32,544 nucleotides of DNA from Lachnospiraceae bacterium (GTDB taxonomy: Bacteria > Bacillota > Clostridia > Lachnospirales > Lachnospiraceae): positions 23,344 to 55,887 of the forward strand of contig JAAUZL010000002.1 in assembly GCA_014804615.1 (NCBI GenBank), written 5' to 3'. Within the stretch, counting starts at the first letter, position 1. Every line of letters starts with the position of its first letter. A model generated the notes under the pieces. The model did no database searches. It saw only the letters and a program-made list of their open reading frames with translations, and was not told the origin of the DNA. Below, in pieces: positions 22,811-30,758 of this stretch. Both the position numbers and the translations under genes were made by a program.

Positions 22811-25003
22811 ATGATTGTTCTTGATAAAGAAAATAGAATTTTTACGATACATACTCTAAATACGACATATCAGATCAAAGCCGATCAGTACAATGTGCTT
22901 TTGCACACTTACTATGGACCCAGAATCGAGGATTGTGATCTATCCTGTCTGATTCAGTGCGGCAATCGCAGTTTTTCACCCAATCCCAATGAGGCGGGGC
23001 GCAGTCGGGATTACTCGTTGGACATTATGCCGCAGGAATACTCCACCTGTGGTGTAGGAGATTTTCGTCTTCCCTCTATTGAAATGGAACTGCCAAACGG
23101 CAGTCATACAGCGGATTTGCGCTATGTGGATTTTCGGTTGGAAAAGGGAAAATATATGTTAGAGGGACTGCCTGGGTTTTACAGTGTAAAGGACGAGGCG
23201 GAAACATTGATAATTTTCTTGAGGGATGCGGCGGCCCAGGTAGTGGTCAAGCTGTATTATGGTGTGTTTGAATCTTTGGATCTTATCACCCGTGCGGTTC
23301 AGGTAGTCAATCAGGGAACTGAGACAGTCCGGCTGTGCCGCTGTGCTTCTCTTTGCCTGGATTTTCTTCGGTCTGATCTGGATATGATTACCTTTAACGG
23401 GCATCACTTGATGGAGCGGTGTCTGGACCGGGGAGCTTTGCGGCCCGGAATACAGAGCGTAGGCAGCGTGCGGGGCACATCCAGTCATCAGCATAATCCC
23501 TTTGTGATGCTCTGTGATCGTGATGCTGACGAAGATGCCGGTATATGCTATGGCGCCATGCTCCTGTATAGCGGCAATTTTGAAGCGGCTGTGGAGTGCA
23601 GCCAATACGAGAACAGCCGCCTGATCATGGGAATCCATCCCTATCATTTCTGCTGGACCTTGGAGCCGGGAGAGTCGTTCACTGCACCGGAGGCGGCGAT
23701 GGTCTGTTCTCCTAATGGTTTTGGAGAGATGAGTCGTCAGTTTCACCGGGCCATACGCAGCAATCTTATTCGTGATCCTTATGCCGGCCGGCGCAAACCG
23801 ATTCTGGTGAATAACTGGGAAGCCACCTACTTTGATTTTACAGCAGACAAGCTGGTGGATATTGCCAGAGAAGCGGCTGCTTTGGGAATTGAGATGTTTG
23901 TCATGGACGACGGCTGGTTTGGCTTGCGGAACGATGACAACAGTGGTTTGGGTGACTGGCAGGTAAATACGGAAAAACTGCCCGGCGGACTAGAGGCGCT
24001 GGTTCCCCGTATCAAGGATTTGGGGATGAAATTCGGTATTTGGATGGAACCGGAGATGGTCAATGAGGACAGTGATCTCTATCGCGCCCATCCCGATTGG
24101 ATCTTACATATTCCGGGGCGTTTTCCGGCTCGAGGGCGGGGACAGTTGGTGTTGGACTTTTCACGGAAAGATGTTCGGGATTATATTTACAGCCAGTTGA
24201 GAGAGGTGCTTTCCAGCACAGATATCTCTTATATCAAGTGGGATATGAATCGGAGCCTCACAGATGTCTGGTCGGAGGCCCTGCCGGCCCGGCGTCAGGG
24301 GGAGGTTTACCATCGGTATGTCTTAGGCGTTTATGATATGCTGGAACGGCTGCGCCGGGATTATCCGAATATTCTTATAGAGGGTTGCTGCGGTGGAGGA
24401 GGCCGGTTCGATGGCGGTATGCTTTATTATACGCCTCAAATCTGGTGCAGTGACGATAGTGATGCCATTGACCGTTTGCGCATCCAGTATGGAACTTCCT
24501 TCTGTTATCCTGTCTGTACCATGGGAGCGCATGTATCTGCGGTTCCCAACGAACAGAATGGGCGTATTACTCCCTTGAAAACCCGGGGGATCACTGCTAT
24601 GAGCGGCGCCTTCGGTTATGAGATGGATCTGGGTAAATGTACTGAGGCGGAAAAAACAGAAATCCGGCAGCAGGTGGAAAACTACAAGGAGTACTATGAC
24701 TTAATTCATTATGGGGACTACTATCGTCTGAGCAGTCCGTTTCAGGATAACGCCTATACAGCCTGGGAACAGGTATCTGCAGACCGGCGTAAGGTTCTGG
24801 TCAATGTGGTGCTGGGCTGTACCCATGCGGCTTCTCCCTTTCGGACTTTGCGGCTCAAAGGATTGGACTCCGGGCTTTTATATCAGGTTGATCAGACGGG
24901 TACTGTCCACAGTGGTAAGGAGTTGATGAAGGCGGGCTATCCGCTTCCCCAGATACAGGGTGATTATCCGTCTTTTCAGTTTTATTTAAAAGTCGTTGAA
25001 TAG
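22811..25003 (+). CDS. Alpha-galactosidase, GH36, 730 aa
   Basis: This is a cytosolic glycoside hydrolase family 36 enzyme that releases galactose from melibiose, raffinose and stachyose-type sugars taken up by the adjacent transporter. An N-terminal beta domain spans about 1-320. The barrel motifs are FVMDDGWFGLRNDD, MKFGIWMEPEMV and the nucleophile D478 in IKWDMNRS. The acid/base D548 lies in WCSDDSDAIDRL, with GCCGGGGRFD between them. These two positions match those established for bacterial GH36 enzymes such as Geobacillus AgaA. There is no signal peptide. AAGGGGG lies upstream of the ATG. It is the last gene of the operon and meets the convergent regulator gene at a bidirectional terminator. 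Confidence 0.96.
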   Translation: MIVLDKENRIFTIHTLNTTYQIKADQYNVLLHTYYGPRIEDCDLSCLIQCGNRSFSPNPNEAGRSRDYSLDIMPQEYSTCGVGDFRLPSIEMELPNGSHTADLRYVDFRLEKGKYMLEGLPGFYSVKDEAETLIIFLRDAAAQVVVKLYYGVFESLDLITRAVQVVNQGTETVRLCRCASLCLDFLRSDLDMITFNGHHLMERCLDRGALRPGIQSVGSVRGTSSHQHNPFVMLCDRDADEDAGICYGAMLLYSGNFEAAVECSQYENSRLIMGIHPYHFCWTLEPGESFTAPEAAMVCSPNGFGEMSRQFHRAIRSNLIRDPYAGRRKPILVNNWEATYFDFTADKLVDIAREAAALGIEMFVMDDGWFGLRNDDNSGLGDWQVNTEKLPGGLEALVPRIKDLGMKFGIWMEPEMVNEDSDLYRAHPDWILHIPGRFPARGRGQLVLDFSRKDVRDYIYSQLREVLSSTDISYIKWDMNRSLTDVWSEALPARRQGEVYHRYVLGVYDMLERLRRDYPNILIEGCCGGGGRFDGGMLYYTPQIWCSDDSDAIDRLRIQYGTSFCYPVCTMGAHVSAVPNEQNGRITPLKTRGITAMSGAFGYEMDLGKCTEAEKTEIRQQVENYKEYYDLIHYGDYYRLSSPFQDNAYTAWEQVSADRRKVLVNVVLGCTHAASPFRTLRLKGLDSGLLYQVDQTGTVHSGKELMKAGYPLPQIQGDYPSFQFYLKVVE

Positions 25004-25006
25004 AAT

Positions 25007-25041
25007 AAAAATAGACTGGCTGTAATGGTCAGTCTATTTTT
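25007..25041. terminator. Bidirectional terminator between alpha-galactosidase and AraC regulator
   Basis: AAAAATAGACTG (25007-25018) and CAGTCTATTTTT (25030-25041) are perfect 12-base reverse complements around an 11-base loop, giving a U-run in both directions. The right arm lies mostly inside the last codons of the minus-strand regulator gene, whose stop codon is at 25029-25031. Confidence 0.85.
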
Positions 25042-25883
25042 GAGTGATTTTGTTTTCTCCATTCCTGAGGCGGCAGGCCATAGCGTTTTTTAAAAGCCTG
25101 GGAGAAATGGAGCTGGTTCGGGTAGCCGCATTGGGCAGCTATCGCTTTAATGGGCAAATCGGTGAGCAGCATTAACTCTGCCGCGTTTGTCATGCGCTGA
25201 AGAATCAGAAATTCCTGGGGAGTACACCCCATTTTCTTTTTGAATTTTCTGCTGAAATAATTGCGGTTCAGTTTGCAGAAATCCGCCACCTCGTCAATTG
25301 TCAGGTCGCGGTGATAGTTTTGCTGGATATAGACAACAGCTTCATTGATATAATAGTCCGGCTGGGTCTGTACTTCAATTTTTTGCTGGCTGGAGGAAAA
25401 CTCAATGAGATCGCCAAGAAAAAGGGATAACCGTCCCACCAGATGGATAGGGGATTTTGTAGAATTTTCAGAAAAGTAAAGCATTTGGTCCTGCAGCTTT
25501 GTTCCTTCTTCTGCGTTTCTCGGCTGATAAATGGGCTGGTCTTGCGTTAAGCCTGCCTGGAGAAGGCATTCTTCCGCACGCATCCCGTCAAACTCTATCC
25601 AGACATACTTCCATGGATCTTTTTCATCTGCAGTATATAAGTTAATTTGTCCGGGACAGATCAGAAAACCTTGATTTGCCTCCAGGTTATATTCATGTAT
25701 TTCACCGTTGGTGGCATGGGAATACAACATTCCCTGTCCGCTGATAATGTAATGAAATAAATAGTGATTGCGGACAAAGGGGCCGAAAGAGTGGAGAGGG
25801 GCACATTTTTCCCAGCCATACTGATATGGCCGGATATCTACAAAATGATCGTTGGGAAAAAGCGAAAAATGGTATGCTCCCAT
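25029..25883 (-). CDS. AraC family regulator, MsmR/RafR-like, 284 aa
   Basis: An N-terminal cupin-like arabinose-binding-type domain (about residues 20-160) contains HSFGPFVRNHYLFHYIISGQGMLY, NLEANQGFLICPGQINLYTADEKDPWKYVWIEFDG, the pattern of MsmR/RafR activators. The C-terminal AraC domain (about 185-280) has two helix-turn-helix motifs: LTIDEVADFCKLNRNYFSRKFKKKMGCTPQEFL, and LLLTDLPIKAIAAQCGYPNQLHFSQAFKKRYGLPPQEWRK. AAGGAG lies 9 bases before the ATG. Convergent with the alpha-galactosidase gene and divergent from the flavodoxin operon. The sugar-type sensor domain and the 20-bp repeats at 19583-19612 favour control of the alpha-galactoside operon, but the flavodoxin operon cannot be excluded as a target. 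Confidence 0.92.
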   Translation of the reverse strand: MGAYHFSLFPNDHFVDIRPYQYGWEKCAPLHSFGPFVRNHYLFHYIISGQGMLYSHATNGEIHEYNLEANQGFLICPGQINLYTADEKDPWKYVWIEFDGMRAEECLLQAGLTQDQPIYQPRNAEEGTKLQDQMLYFSENSTKSPIHLVGRLSLFLGDLIEFSSSQQKIEVQTQPDYYINEAVVYIQQNYHRDLTIDEVADFCKLNRNYFSRKFKKKMGCTPQEFLILQRMTNAAELMLLTDLPIKAIAAQCGYPNQLHFSQAFKKRYGLPPQEWRKQNHSKID

Positions 25884-25913
25884 AGAGTGTATCTCCTTCC
25901 ACTTGTTATATTG

Positions 25914-25942
25914 ATTTTATCACAAAAAGCGAGTAGTGTAAA
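25914..25942 (-). promoter_or_regulatory. Putative promoter of the AraC regulator gene
   Basis: On the minus strand TTTACA (25942-25937) and TAAAAT (25919-25914) are spaced by 17 bases. The start codon is about 30 bases after the -10. Confidence 0.5.
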
Positions 25943-25999
25943 TCTTGCCACTGCATATGGTGTGATGTATAACTTTTTTAGTCATACACCAAAATTGTT

Positions 26000-26026
26000 T
26001 TGACCTTTATAAGAAAAACTTATAAT
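26000..26026 (+). promoter_or_regulatory. Putative promoter of the flavodoxin-aldo/keto reductase-antiporter operon
   Basis: TTGACC (26000-26005) and TATAAT (26021-26026) match sigma-A boxes but with only 15 bases between, shorter than the usual 17. Short spacers occur in promoters activated by DNA-twisting MerR-type regulators; no such gene is visible nearby. The leader is about 85 bases. Confidence 0.45.
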
Positions 26027-26116
26027 ATATTGCCATAAATCGAATTGATTGATAAGGTTGTTCTGGATAGAATGTAGGTGTAGCAAAATAATAAAATATT
26101 TGATTGGAGGTACACA

Positions 26117-26623
26117 ATGAAGGAACTTATTTTATACTTTTCACGGGCAGATGAAAATTATTTCGGCGGAAGTCTGAAATACATTGAAAAAGGCAACACC
26201 GAAGTGGTGGCGGAAAAAGCGGCGGCCCTCACAGGCGCGGACGTATTCAAAGTTGAGCCGGTAAAGCCCTATTCCGCAGATTACAATACCTGCATTGAAC
26301 AGGCGAAAAAGGATCTGCACAGTGGTGTGCGTCCCGAAGTAGTGGCAATGCCGGAGAATATGTCACAGTATGATTTAGTGACAGTCATGTATCCGAATTA
26401 TTGGGGCACCATGCCGATGCCTATGTTCACGGTTCTGGAACAGATCAATTTCGAGGGGAAAACGGTCCGCCCGGTATGTACCCATGAGGGCAGCGGGATG
26501 GGAAGAAGCGAGGCGGATCTGAAAAAATGCTGCGCAGGTGCCGTGATTAAAAAAGGGCTGGCGATTCAGGGGAGCAGCGTGGGAAGATGCGACGATGCTT
26601 TGAAAAAATGGCTGGAGGGTTAA
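26117..26623 (+). CDS. Flavodoxin, 168 aa
   Basis: This is a cytosolic FMN electron carrier of the flavodoxin family with the longer clostridial loop. LILYFSRADENYFGGSLKYIEKGNTEVVAEKAA holds the phosphate-binding region (S-R-A... GNTE). The second FMN loop is VTVMYPNYWGTMPMPMFTVLE (W-G), and the last is THEGSGMGRSEADLKK. GGAGG stands before the ATG. It is the first gene of an operon with two ferredoxin-domain aldo/keto reductases, 41 bases apart, and could be their electron donor or acceptor, which is inference. Confidence 0.93.
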   Translation: MKELILYFSRADENYFGGSLKYIEKGNTEVVAEKAAALTGADVFKVEPVKPYSADYNTCIEQAKKDLHSGVRPEVVAMPENMSQYDLVTVMYPNYWGTMPMPMFTVLEQINFEGKTVRPVCTHEGSGMGRSEADLKKCCAGAVIKKGLAIQGSSVGRCDDALKKWLEG

Positions 26624-26664
26624 TAAAATTAATGGCATAAATATTAGGAAAAGGTGGGGTTACT

Positions 26665-27834
26665 ATGGAACGGGATTTTATGAAAGACAGTAAGAAATTA
26701 GGATTTGGATGTATGCGGATGCCGGTGCTGGATGCATCGGATCCGACAGCTTTTGATTACGAAAAGATGGAGAAACTTTTTGATTGTTTTTTGGAACAGG
26801 GATTTACCTATTTTGATACTGCCTATACGTATCATGGATATCAGGCCGAAAAAGCGGTGAAAAAGGCGCTGGTGGATCGTCATCCGAGGGAATGTTTTCA
26901 ACTCGCCACTAAAATGCCGCTGCGGGATTTTAAAGACGAGGAGGATCTGGACAATATTTTTGCCGAGCAGCTTGAAAACTGCGGGGTAGATTATTTTGAC
27001 TTCTATCTGCTCCATAATATGGGATATAATGTATATGATAAATGTTGTCAATATCATGCGTTTGACTTTGTCAAACGTAAAAAGGATGAGGGAAAGATAA
27101 AGACGGTCGGAATGTCCTTCCACGATATGCCGGAGCTCTTGGATGAGATTCTTGAAAAATATGGGGACCGGCTGGATTTTGTTCAGCTCCAGATCAATTA
27201 CATAGACTGGGAACAGCCGAATGTTCAGTCAAGAAAATGTCTGGAAATCGCCAATAAATATCAAAAGCCGGTGATCGTCATGGAGCCCTGTAAAGGAGGG
27301 ACGCTGGTAAATGTCCCCAAAGAGGCGGAAGAGTTGATGAAAGCATATCATCCGGAGGACTCTGTGGCAAGCTGGGCGCTTCGCTTTGCTGCCAGCCAGG
27401 AAGGGGTGATCAGGGTACTCAGCGGCATGAATACCATGGAACAAGTGCTGGATAATACGGATACATTTCAGAATTTCACGCCGCTTAATGAGGGAGAATA
27501 TGAAGTCATTCGTAAGGTGACGGAGATTATTGATCAAAATACTGCCGTTCCGTGTACAGCGTGTGAATACTGTACCCATGGCTGCCCGAAGAAGATTGCG
27601 ATTCCTCAGTATTTTGCATTGTATAACAGTATCATGCGCACAACAGGAAGTTTTTCCAGCCAGCAGGTATATTATAATAACATTGTGCTGAATGGCCACG
27701 GAAAAGCCAGTGAGTGTATCGGATGCGGAAAATGTGAACAGGCGTGTCCTCAGCATCTTCCGATCAGAGAGCATTTGGAAAAAGTGAAAGAAAAATTTGA
27801 AGAGGAAAGTATTATTCCGGTGAGAAAATCATAA
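26665..27834 (+). CDS. Aldo/keto reductase with C-terminal 8Fe ferredoxin domain, 389 aa
   Basis: This is a TIM-barrel oxidoreductase fused to an iron-sulfur module. The barrel starts LGFGCMRMPV. The catalytic tetrad is visible as D and Y in YFDTAYTYHG, K in LATKMPLRD and H in YLLHNMGYN. The C-terminal region has two CxxCxxCxxxCP motifs, CTACEYCTHGCPKKIAIPQYF near residue 295 and CIGCGKCEQACPQHLPI near 355, for two [4Fe-4S] clusters. This type of clostridial protein is widespread and its substrate unknown. It is probably a redox enzyme coupling ferredoxin or flavodoxin to carbonyl reduction. An AAAGGTGGGG stretch precedes the ATG. The paralogue at 27848 begins 13 bases later. Confidence 0.93.
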   Translation: MERDFMKDSKKLGFGCMRMPVLDASDPTAFDYEKMEKLFDCFLEQGFTYFDTAYTYHGYQAEKAVKKALVDRHPRECFQLATKMPLRDFKDEEDLDNIFAEQLENCGVDYFDFYLLHNMGYNVYDKCCQYHAFDFVKRKKDEGKIKTVGMSFHDMPELLDEILEKYGDRLDFVQLQINYIDWEQPNVQSRKCLEIANKYQKPVIVMEPCKGGTLVNVPKEAEELMKAYHPEDSVASWALRFAASQEGVIRVLSGMNTMEQVLDNTDTFQNFTPLNEGEYEVIRKVTEIIDQNTAVPCTACEYCTHGCPKKIAIPQYFALYNSIMRTTGSFSSQQVYYNNIVLNGHGKASECIGCGKCEQACPQHLPIREHLEKVKEKFEEESIIPVRKS

Positions 27835-27847
27835 AGGGGGAAATGAG

Positions 27848-28975
27848 ATGGAGAAATATTTTGGAGAATCCACACCGAAGCTGGGATTTGGCTTGATGAG
27901 ACTGCCCAAAAAGAGCACGGGGAAAATAGACATCGAGCAGACAAAGAAAATGGTAGATCTGTTCATGGATGCCGGATTAAATTATTTTGACACGGCGTAT
28001 GTATATGACGGAGGAGATTCAGAGCGCGCCGCAAAGGAAGCGTTGATAGACCGGTATCCCCGCGAGAGCTTTACGCTGGCAACAAAACTTTGTGCCTGGA
28101 TGGGAGCAACCAATGAAAAAACTGCCAAGCAGCAGTTTTATACCAGTCTGGAACGCACAGGGGCAGGATATTTTGATTATTATCTGCTCCATGCTCTGCA
28201 GGCCGGAAATTATAAGCTTTATGACAAGTACCATATATGGGATTTTGTGAAAGAGCAGAAGGAAAAGGGATTGATCAAACATTGGGGATTTTCCTTTCAT
28301 GCAAGTCCCGATATTTTGGATGAAATCCTGACACAGCATTCGGATGCGGAATTTGTCCAGCTGCAGCTTAACTATGCAGACTGGGAAAATCCCGATGTGA
28401 CCGCAAGAGCAAACTATGAAGTTGCCAGAAAGCATGGGAAATCTATCGTAGTTATGGAACCGGTCAAGGGGGGCGCGTTGGCTAATCCGCCGAAGGAGGT
28501 TCAGGACATTTTCCGTAAGGCGAATCCGGAGGCGTCTTTTGCCTCTTGGGCGATCCGTTATGTGGCGTCTCTGGAAGGGATCATCACGGTGTTGTCCGGT
28601 ATGTCCAATGTGGCACAGATGGAAGATAATCTCTCTTATATGAAGAAGTTTAAAGCATTAGATGCCGAGGAACAGGATGCGATCCGGCAGGCTCAGGAAG
28701 TGATCAACGGGATAAAATCCATCCCCTGTACAGGGTGCCATTATTGCACCGCCGGATGTCCGAAACAGATTCCGATTCCGGAGATTTTTGAGGCAAGAAA
28801 CAGGCAGTTGGTGTGGGGACAGTTGGAAGAAGGGAAAACCAGATATGCAGATGCCATCGCAGACGGAGGAGCAGCATCTGACTGTATTGCCTGCGGGCAG
28901 TGCGAAAGAGCCTGCCCTCAACAGATTCCCGTCATTGACAGGTTAAAGGATTGTGCGGCAGCGTTTGGAAAGTGA
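27848..28975 (+). CDS. Aldo/keto reductase with C-terminal 8Fe ferredoxin domain, second copy, 375 aa
   Basis: This is a paralogue of the gene just upstream with the same layout. LGFGLMRLPKK, YFDTAYVYDGGDSERA, LATKLCAWMG and YYLLHALQAGNY keep the catalytic D, Y, K and H. The barrel end WAIRYVASLEGIITVLSGMS matches the copy upstream (WALRFAASQEGVIRVLSGMN). The ferredoxin motifs are CTGCHYCTAGCPKQIPIPEIF and CIACGQCERACPQQIPV. The two copies are clearly divergent and not a recent duplication by eye. GGGGG precedes the ATG. Two paralogues side by side may form a heteromer or act on different substrates. Confidence 0.93.
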   Translation: MEKYFGESTPKLGFGLMRLPKKSTGKIDIEQTKKMVDLFMDAGLNYFDTAYVYDGGDSERAAKEALIDRYPRESFTLATKLCAWMGATNEKTAKQQFYTSLERTGAGYFDYYLLHALQAGNYKLYDKYHIWDFVKEQKEKGLIKHWGFSFHASPDILDEILTQHSDAEFVQLQLNYADWENPDVTARANYEVARKHGKSIVVMEPVKGGALANPPKEVQDIFRKANPEASFASWAIRYVASLEGIITVLSGMSNVAQMEDNLSYMKKFKALDAEEQDAIRQAQEVINGIKSIPCTGCHYCTAGCPKQIPIPEIFEARNRQLVWGQLEEGKTRYADAIADGGAASDCIACGQCERACPQQIPVIDRLKDCAAAFGK

Positions 28976-29025
28976 TATATGGCAGGAGGCAGGGTGAAAG
29001 CAAAAAACAGTAGGAGAGACTGAAT

Positions 29026-30570
29026 ATGAATCTGGAAATGATAGAGGCGGGTTGGTTGTCCCTTTTGCCTCCGCTGATTGCAATTACTCTGGCATTGATC
29101 AGCAAAGAGGTATATTCTTCCCTTTTTCTGGGAGTGCTGACAGGCATGCTCGTATACTGCGTCTCGACAGGAGGGAATGTATTACAGGCGGTTACCTATG
29201 TTTTTGACATGATAGCGGCAAAAATCGGAGAAAACGGATATATGATTATTTTTCTGGTGCTTCTGGGTTCTCTGGTAATTGTGGTAACCAGGTCGGGAGG
29301 CTCCAATGCTTATGGGCAATGGGCGGGGAAAAGGATTAAAAATAAGGTGAGCGCCAAGCTGGCCGCTTTTTTGCTGGGACTCTTGATCTTTGTGGATGAT
29401 GGCTTTAACTGTCTTACAGTGGGAACTGTCATGCGCCCCATTACGGATAAGTGCAAGGTCTCAAGGGAGAAATTGGCTTATCTGCTTGATGCCACGGCGG
29501 CGCCGGTCTGTATCATTGCACCGATTTCCAGCTGGGCGGTAGCGGTGGCTTCGGAAGTGGAGGAAGCAGGCGGGCTGAATGCCTTTATCCGGACCATACC
29601 CTATAACCTGTACGCGATTTTAACGATTGTCATGGTGTTTTTCCTGAGTATAACTGATTTTGATTTTGGTCCCATGAAAAAAGCAGAGGAAAACCAGAGC
29701 ATAGAAGATATGGAGGCGCAGAAGGAGGATGCCGGAGTAAAAAACGGTACAGTACCGGATCTGGTGGTGCCGATTCTGACTCTGATCGTCTGCTCCATTT
29801 TGGGAATGGCTTATGTAGGCGGTTACTTTGAAGGACGCTCCTTTGCGGAAGCTATCGGGGAAAATCCTACTGCAGGACTTACCTTGGGCACATTTGCGGC
29901 GTTGCTGACAGCGATGGTCATGTATGTACCGCGGAAGCTTATGGGGCTGCGGGAATTCATGGCAGGGATTGTTGATGGCATAAAGACCATGATTCCGGCG
30001 TTGCTGATTTTGATCTTGGCATGGGCCCTAGGGGGAGTGTGCCGGGAAATGATCGGAACAGGGCTGTTTGTCAGCAATTTTGTGACAACTGCTAACCTTT
30101 CTTTCAGTTTTCTGCCAGCTATCGTATTTGCCGTGGCGGCGTTCCTTTCCTTTTCTATGGGGACAGCATGGGGTACCTTTGGAATCCTGCTTCCTATTGT
30201 GTCCATGATCTGCGTTGGAACAGAAGGCGCAGCCGTATTGATTCCGGCTTTGGGAGCCACCTTGGCAGGTTCTGTATATGGAGATCACTGCTCTCCGATT
30301 TCTGATACTACTATTCTGGCATCTACCGGGGCACAGTGTGAGCATCTGAAACATGTTGAAACCCAGTTGCCATATGCGACTTTAGTGGCTGCGGTATGCT
30401 TTGCCGGTTATCTGGTAGCCGGATTTGTCCGTAATCCATGGATCACGGTAGCAACATCGCTTTTATTGCTTTTTCTTGTGTTTGCAGCGATTTTTTATAT
30501 TGACAGAAAGAAAAGTCAGAACATATCCGAAGTGGTTGAGGATTCTCCGGTAAAAAATGATGTAGTCTGA
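29026..30570 (+). CDS. Na+/H+ antiporter family protein (NhaC-like), 514 aa
   Basis: This is a polytopic inner-membrane transporter of the ion-transporter superfamily (NhaC/MleN-like). It begins SLLPPLIAITLALISKEVYSSLFLGVLTGMLVY and contains the conserved FVDDGFNCLTVGTVMRPITDKCKVSREKLAYLLDATAAPVCIIAPISSWA, then a second half with LPAIVFAVAAFLSFSMGTAWGTFGILLPI and the signature GSVYGDHCSPISDTTILASTGAQCEHLKHVETQLPYA near residues 415-450. AGGAGAG precedes the ATG. Last gene of the redox operon, 50 bases after the second reductase, and closed by a strong terminator. It could move Na+ or an organic acid or amine against protons; the substrate is not assignable. Confidence 0.93.
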   Translation: MNLEMIEAGWLSLLPPLIAITLALISKEVYSSLFLGVLTGMLVYCVSTGGNVLQAVTYVFDMIAAKIGENGYMIIFLVLLGSLVIVVTRSGGSNAYGQWAGKRIKNKVSAKLAAFLLGLLIFVDDGFNCLTVGTVMRPITDKCKVSREKLAYLLDATAAPVCIIAPISSWAVAVASEVEEAGGLNAFIRTIPYNLYAILTIVMVFFLSITDFDFGPMKKAEENQSIEDMEAQKEDAGVKNGTVPDLVVPILTLIVCSILGMAYVGGYFEGRSFAEAIGENPTAGLTLGTFAALLTAMVMYVPRKLMGLREFMAGIVDGIKTMIPALLILILAWALGGVCREMIGTGLFVSNFVTTANLSFSFLPAIVFAVAAFLSFSMGTAWGTFGILLPIVSMICVGTEGAAVLIPALGATLAGSVYGDHCSPISDTTILASTGAQCEHLKHVETQLPYATLVAAVCFAGYLVAGFVRNPWITVATSLLLLFLVFAAIFYIDRKKSQNISEVVEDSPVKNDVV

Positions 30571-30597
30571 TAACGGATGAAACGGTACTTAGGGGAG

Positions 30598-30645
30598 AAA
30601 AGGCTTTCGGCACATTCAGTGAGACCGAAAGCCTTTTTCTTTTTG
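30598..30645 (+). terminator. Strong intrinsic terminator of the redox operon
   Basis: AAAAGGCTTTCGG (30598-30610) pairs perfectly with CCGAAAGCCTTTT (30625-30637), 13 pairs with a 14-base loop, followed by a T-rich tail. Confidence 0.9.
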
Positions 30646-30661
30646 GATAGTTCTAAAAGCA

Positions 30662-30682
30662 CATTTTAATATTTCAGAAACA
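30662..30682 (+). repeat. 21-bp direct repeat, left copy flanking cardiolipin synthase
   Basis: These 21 bases match the 21 bases at 32294-32314 in 19 positions; the differences are at repeat positions 2 and 11. The second half of this copy is the first of the three tandem 11-bp units. Confidence 0.6.
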
Positions 30683-30732
30683 TTTCAAAAATATTTCAAA
30701 AACAAAGAGGTGGTAAAACCAACAAATATATT
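30671..30732 (+). promoter_or_regulatory. Three tandem 11-bp repeats and -10 box before cardiolipin synthase
   Basis: ATTTCAGAAAC (30671-30681), ATTTCAAAAAT (30682-30692) and ATTTCAAAAAC (30693-30703) are head-to-tail 11-bp units. They end directly before the -35 position of a -10-like TATATT (30727-30732) that has no recognisable -35 (AAAGAG). 11-bp phasing puts every copy on the same DNA face and is typical of OmpR-family regulator sites. AT-richness could instead make it an UP-like element. The regulator is unknown. Confidence 0.5.
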
Positions 30733-30758
30733 TGATTCCGTTATAGGAGGAATACCAC

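Noticed and set aside
26665-28975. Recent tandem duplication of the aldo/keto reductases
   Set aside because: The two proteins share layout and motifs but differ through most of their length, so the pair is old.
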